This document shows positions 62,493 through 64,000 of a stretch of 64,000 nt of DNA, one piece after another. The stretch is taken from NCBI GenBank assembly GCA_963966185.1, contig CAWZYM010000399.1:671001-735000 (forward strand), read 5' to 3'. This DNA is from Rhabditoides inermis. Lineage: Eukaryota > Nematoda > Chromadorea > Rhabditida > Rhabditidae. Positions within the stretch are counted from its first letter, which is position 1; the number at the start of each line of letters is the position of its first letter. Below the pieces are notes generated by a model. The model was not told where the DNA came from, ran no database searches, and worked only from the letters and a program-made list of their open reading frames with translations. A program made the position numbers and the translations under genes.

Positions 62493-64000
62493 ATGCTCTC
62501 TCCAAAGGAAGCGATAGGGCGGCGTAAGGTGAGTAATGTGGTTGTTTCCATTGTTTTATATAACATTTCTCTTATTATTCTTTCATTGTATTTCTACATA
62601 TTATATATGTAATCAAACCGAGTCTTTTCAGCCGCTCTGTCCGCTCTCCTCGTTCCCCGCGCCGGAGACGTCGCTGCTCACCGGCTGCGAGTTTCCCAAG
62701 GAGATTGCGTGCGGCGTGTGCCACAACGTCCTTCACTCCACCATGATAATCAAGGTAATACAGCGTTTCCCACCTCTGAGTCAGCGGCGCGGCGGTTGCC
62801 TAGCCACGTTGCGAGCGGACAGGTGTTGTGTTGTTCTGTTTCGTTTACAGCAATTGATATCAACCAATTGTAGTCGTGTCTGTGTCGTTTCTGCTCGACG
62901 TGTATCGTACCGCTGGTCGCCGCCGGCTGCGTCGAGTGCCCGCAGTGCGCCGCTCGTCTACCGCTCAGGCACGCTCAAGCTCCCCCCCCCCCTTCTTCAC
63001 AAGATTGTACATTGTTCGTTTACAGACAGCCCGTCGTACGCGACGCCAACTACGACGCGGTCGTGAGCATGGTGTGTAAACGTTATAAAAGTTTGTTTAT
63101 TTGTAGATTCGAGTTACACGCCGACCAATAGGGGGACTGGTATAGATATATATGTGTGAAGTGATTGCCGTTTCAGCTGGTTTCGCAGTCGTCGTCGCAC
63201 CCGGCGCAGCCCGAGTACACGCAGGACAGTGACGAGGAGTACGACTGTATGGCGCGCGGCGGAGCGGGACGGGAGGAGAGCGACGACGAGCTACACTCGC
63301 CCACGCCTATTGGTACGTCGTATGGTTGCTCGCGGGCGTTACATTCAAGTGTTTTTTTCTGTGGTTCCTCACCGGGCGTTATATTGAAGTCTTCATTTCC
63401 ACGATAAAAGGCAATCATAATGTGGATAAATAATTCTGACTAGTGCAAGAGGTCTATTGAGGAGCCTATTTCACGCAGCTCTGACCATACCATCCTTGTG
63501 GTGTACCGTATGCACTTGTTGTATATTCAGGATATAACGATTCTGGATGATTGATTGATCGATTGATTGAAGCCCACCTCCATCACTACGCCAACGACTC
63601 GTCGGACGACGATGACCTGTTTGCGATGACCGCATATGCCGAGTGTGTGGTGAGTACTGGAAGAATCCTTTTTTTGCATTTCTATTGATACGAAAACCAT
63701 AAAGGTGTGATCAGTCTCTCCAAAACAGTCCCTTCAAAACGCCTTCGGAACACTCTGTTTGGTCGTGTTCTAAGGCGTATTGAAGTCAGTATCGAAGGGA
63801 GTTTCGAAGAGACTGACCTCTACTCAAGTACTCTACTGCAGTCCCTCCATTGTCATTGTTCACGGGCATTGCATGTGTGAAGCGTTCTTGTGTGTAAATT
63901 GTTTTTATTTGTCACAGGTGCCGGGCAAGTACGAGTCACGCGCGCACCGCGAGATCCAACGCAATCTGGAGAGACACGCCGAGCGACGCTCGAACACGCG
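62493..64000 (+). CDS. RING1/RNF2-like RING finger protein (3' end outside the window)
   Basis: Exons 62493-62528, 62632-62754, 62874-62968, 63026-63071, 63177-63312, 63573-63649 and 63918 onward join in frame; the last runs off the window. The RING finger follows a short N terminus: CGVC, then SCLCRFCSTC, then VECPQC. The context after it (RQPVVRDANYDAVVSM) resembles the RING1/RING2 group of Polycomb PRC1 E3 ligases, where the RING is followed by R..LR.D..FD.LI. The RING position normally held by His is Cys (CLC instead of CLH). After the RING come acidic Ser/Asp-rich segments (SDEEYD, ESDDELHSP, SSDDDDLF) and a basic helix-like region (SRAHREIQRNLERHAERR). The donor at 62969 is GC. The 63573 exon's acceptor (TTGAAG) is the end of a GATT-rich element tail. 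H2A ubiquitination is inferred from the family only. Confidence 0.68.
63530..63572. mobile_element. Element right end with (GATT)n tail abutting an exon
   Basis: AACGATTCTGGAT followed by (GATT)n-like sequence matches the ends at 17392-17420 (AGCGATTCTGGATAAATGATT) and 59072-59100. Its last bases (TTGAAG) serve as the acceptor of the RING-gene exon at 63573. Confidence 0.55.

Overview
The window is eukaryotic and most likely nematode. It holds about 13 protein genes in roughly 150 short exons (typically 60-160 nt). Introns are mostly short GT-AG, often ending in TTTCAG or a near variant. The gene families (LITAF-like proteins with PPxY tails, an astacin with two C-terminal ShK domains, an AQP11/12-type aquaporin, an atypical peptide-receptor-like GPCR) suit a nematode. 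Several ATGs sit directly behind a 3' splice-site sequence with no upstream exon, as expected for spliced-leader trans-splicing. I cannot place it below phylum. Exons were joined by hand from splice sites and reading frame. For eleven genes every junction keeps frame, so I regard those models as good to about one base.

Layout, left to right. 1-4839: minus-strand secreted protein with a MAM-like domain, 3' end unresolved. 5937-8510: minus-strand four-EF-hand calmodulin-like protein. 9208-13076: plus-strand secreted protein of about 20 four-cysteine units plus one TIL domain. 13620-15789 and 16375-17958: two tandem minus-strand LITAF-like genes. 18293-32725: plus-strand full-length MRP/ABCC transporter in 45 exon positions, with a four-TM gene nested on the opposite strand (24137-25005). 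33529-38139: plus-strand divergent aquaporin. 38674-43280: minus-strand astacin metalloprotease. 44525-49495: plus-strand GPCR. 50066-56860: fatty acyl-CoA reductase. 57489-61873: lipase maturation factor. 62493-64000: start of a RING1/RNF2-like gene cut by the window end.

The most notable observation is in the MRP gene. Three consecutive exons of exactly 156 nt (29029-29184, 29306-29461, 29618-29773) each encode an alternative version of the same 52-residue membrane segment of the second transmembrane domain. They lie between two constant exons in matching phase. This looks like a mutually exclusive exon cassette giving three transporter isoforms.

Other structure includes a complete tRNA-headed SINE with an 11-bp target-site duplication just upstream of an aquaporin splice acceptor, and a dispersed inverted-repeat element family whose tail abuts an exon of the RING gene. 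An inverted pair of repeats is each joined to a (CT/GA)n tract. In three genes, copies of an intron-exon junction lie in tandem upstream of the used junction. There are three frame-supported GC-AG introns. (CT)n/(GA)n microsatellites are very abundant and create most of the long Ser-Leu or Arg-Glu open frames, which are not genes.

The genes are functionally diverse (lipid enzymes, transport, signalling, secreted matrix or inhibitor proteins). I see no operon or pathway cluster beyond the tandem LITAF pair.
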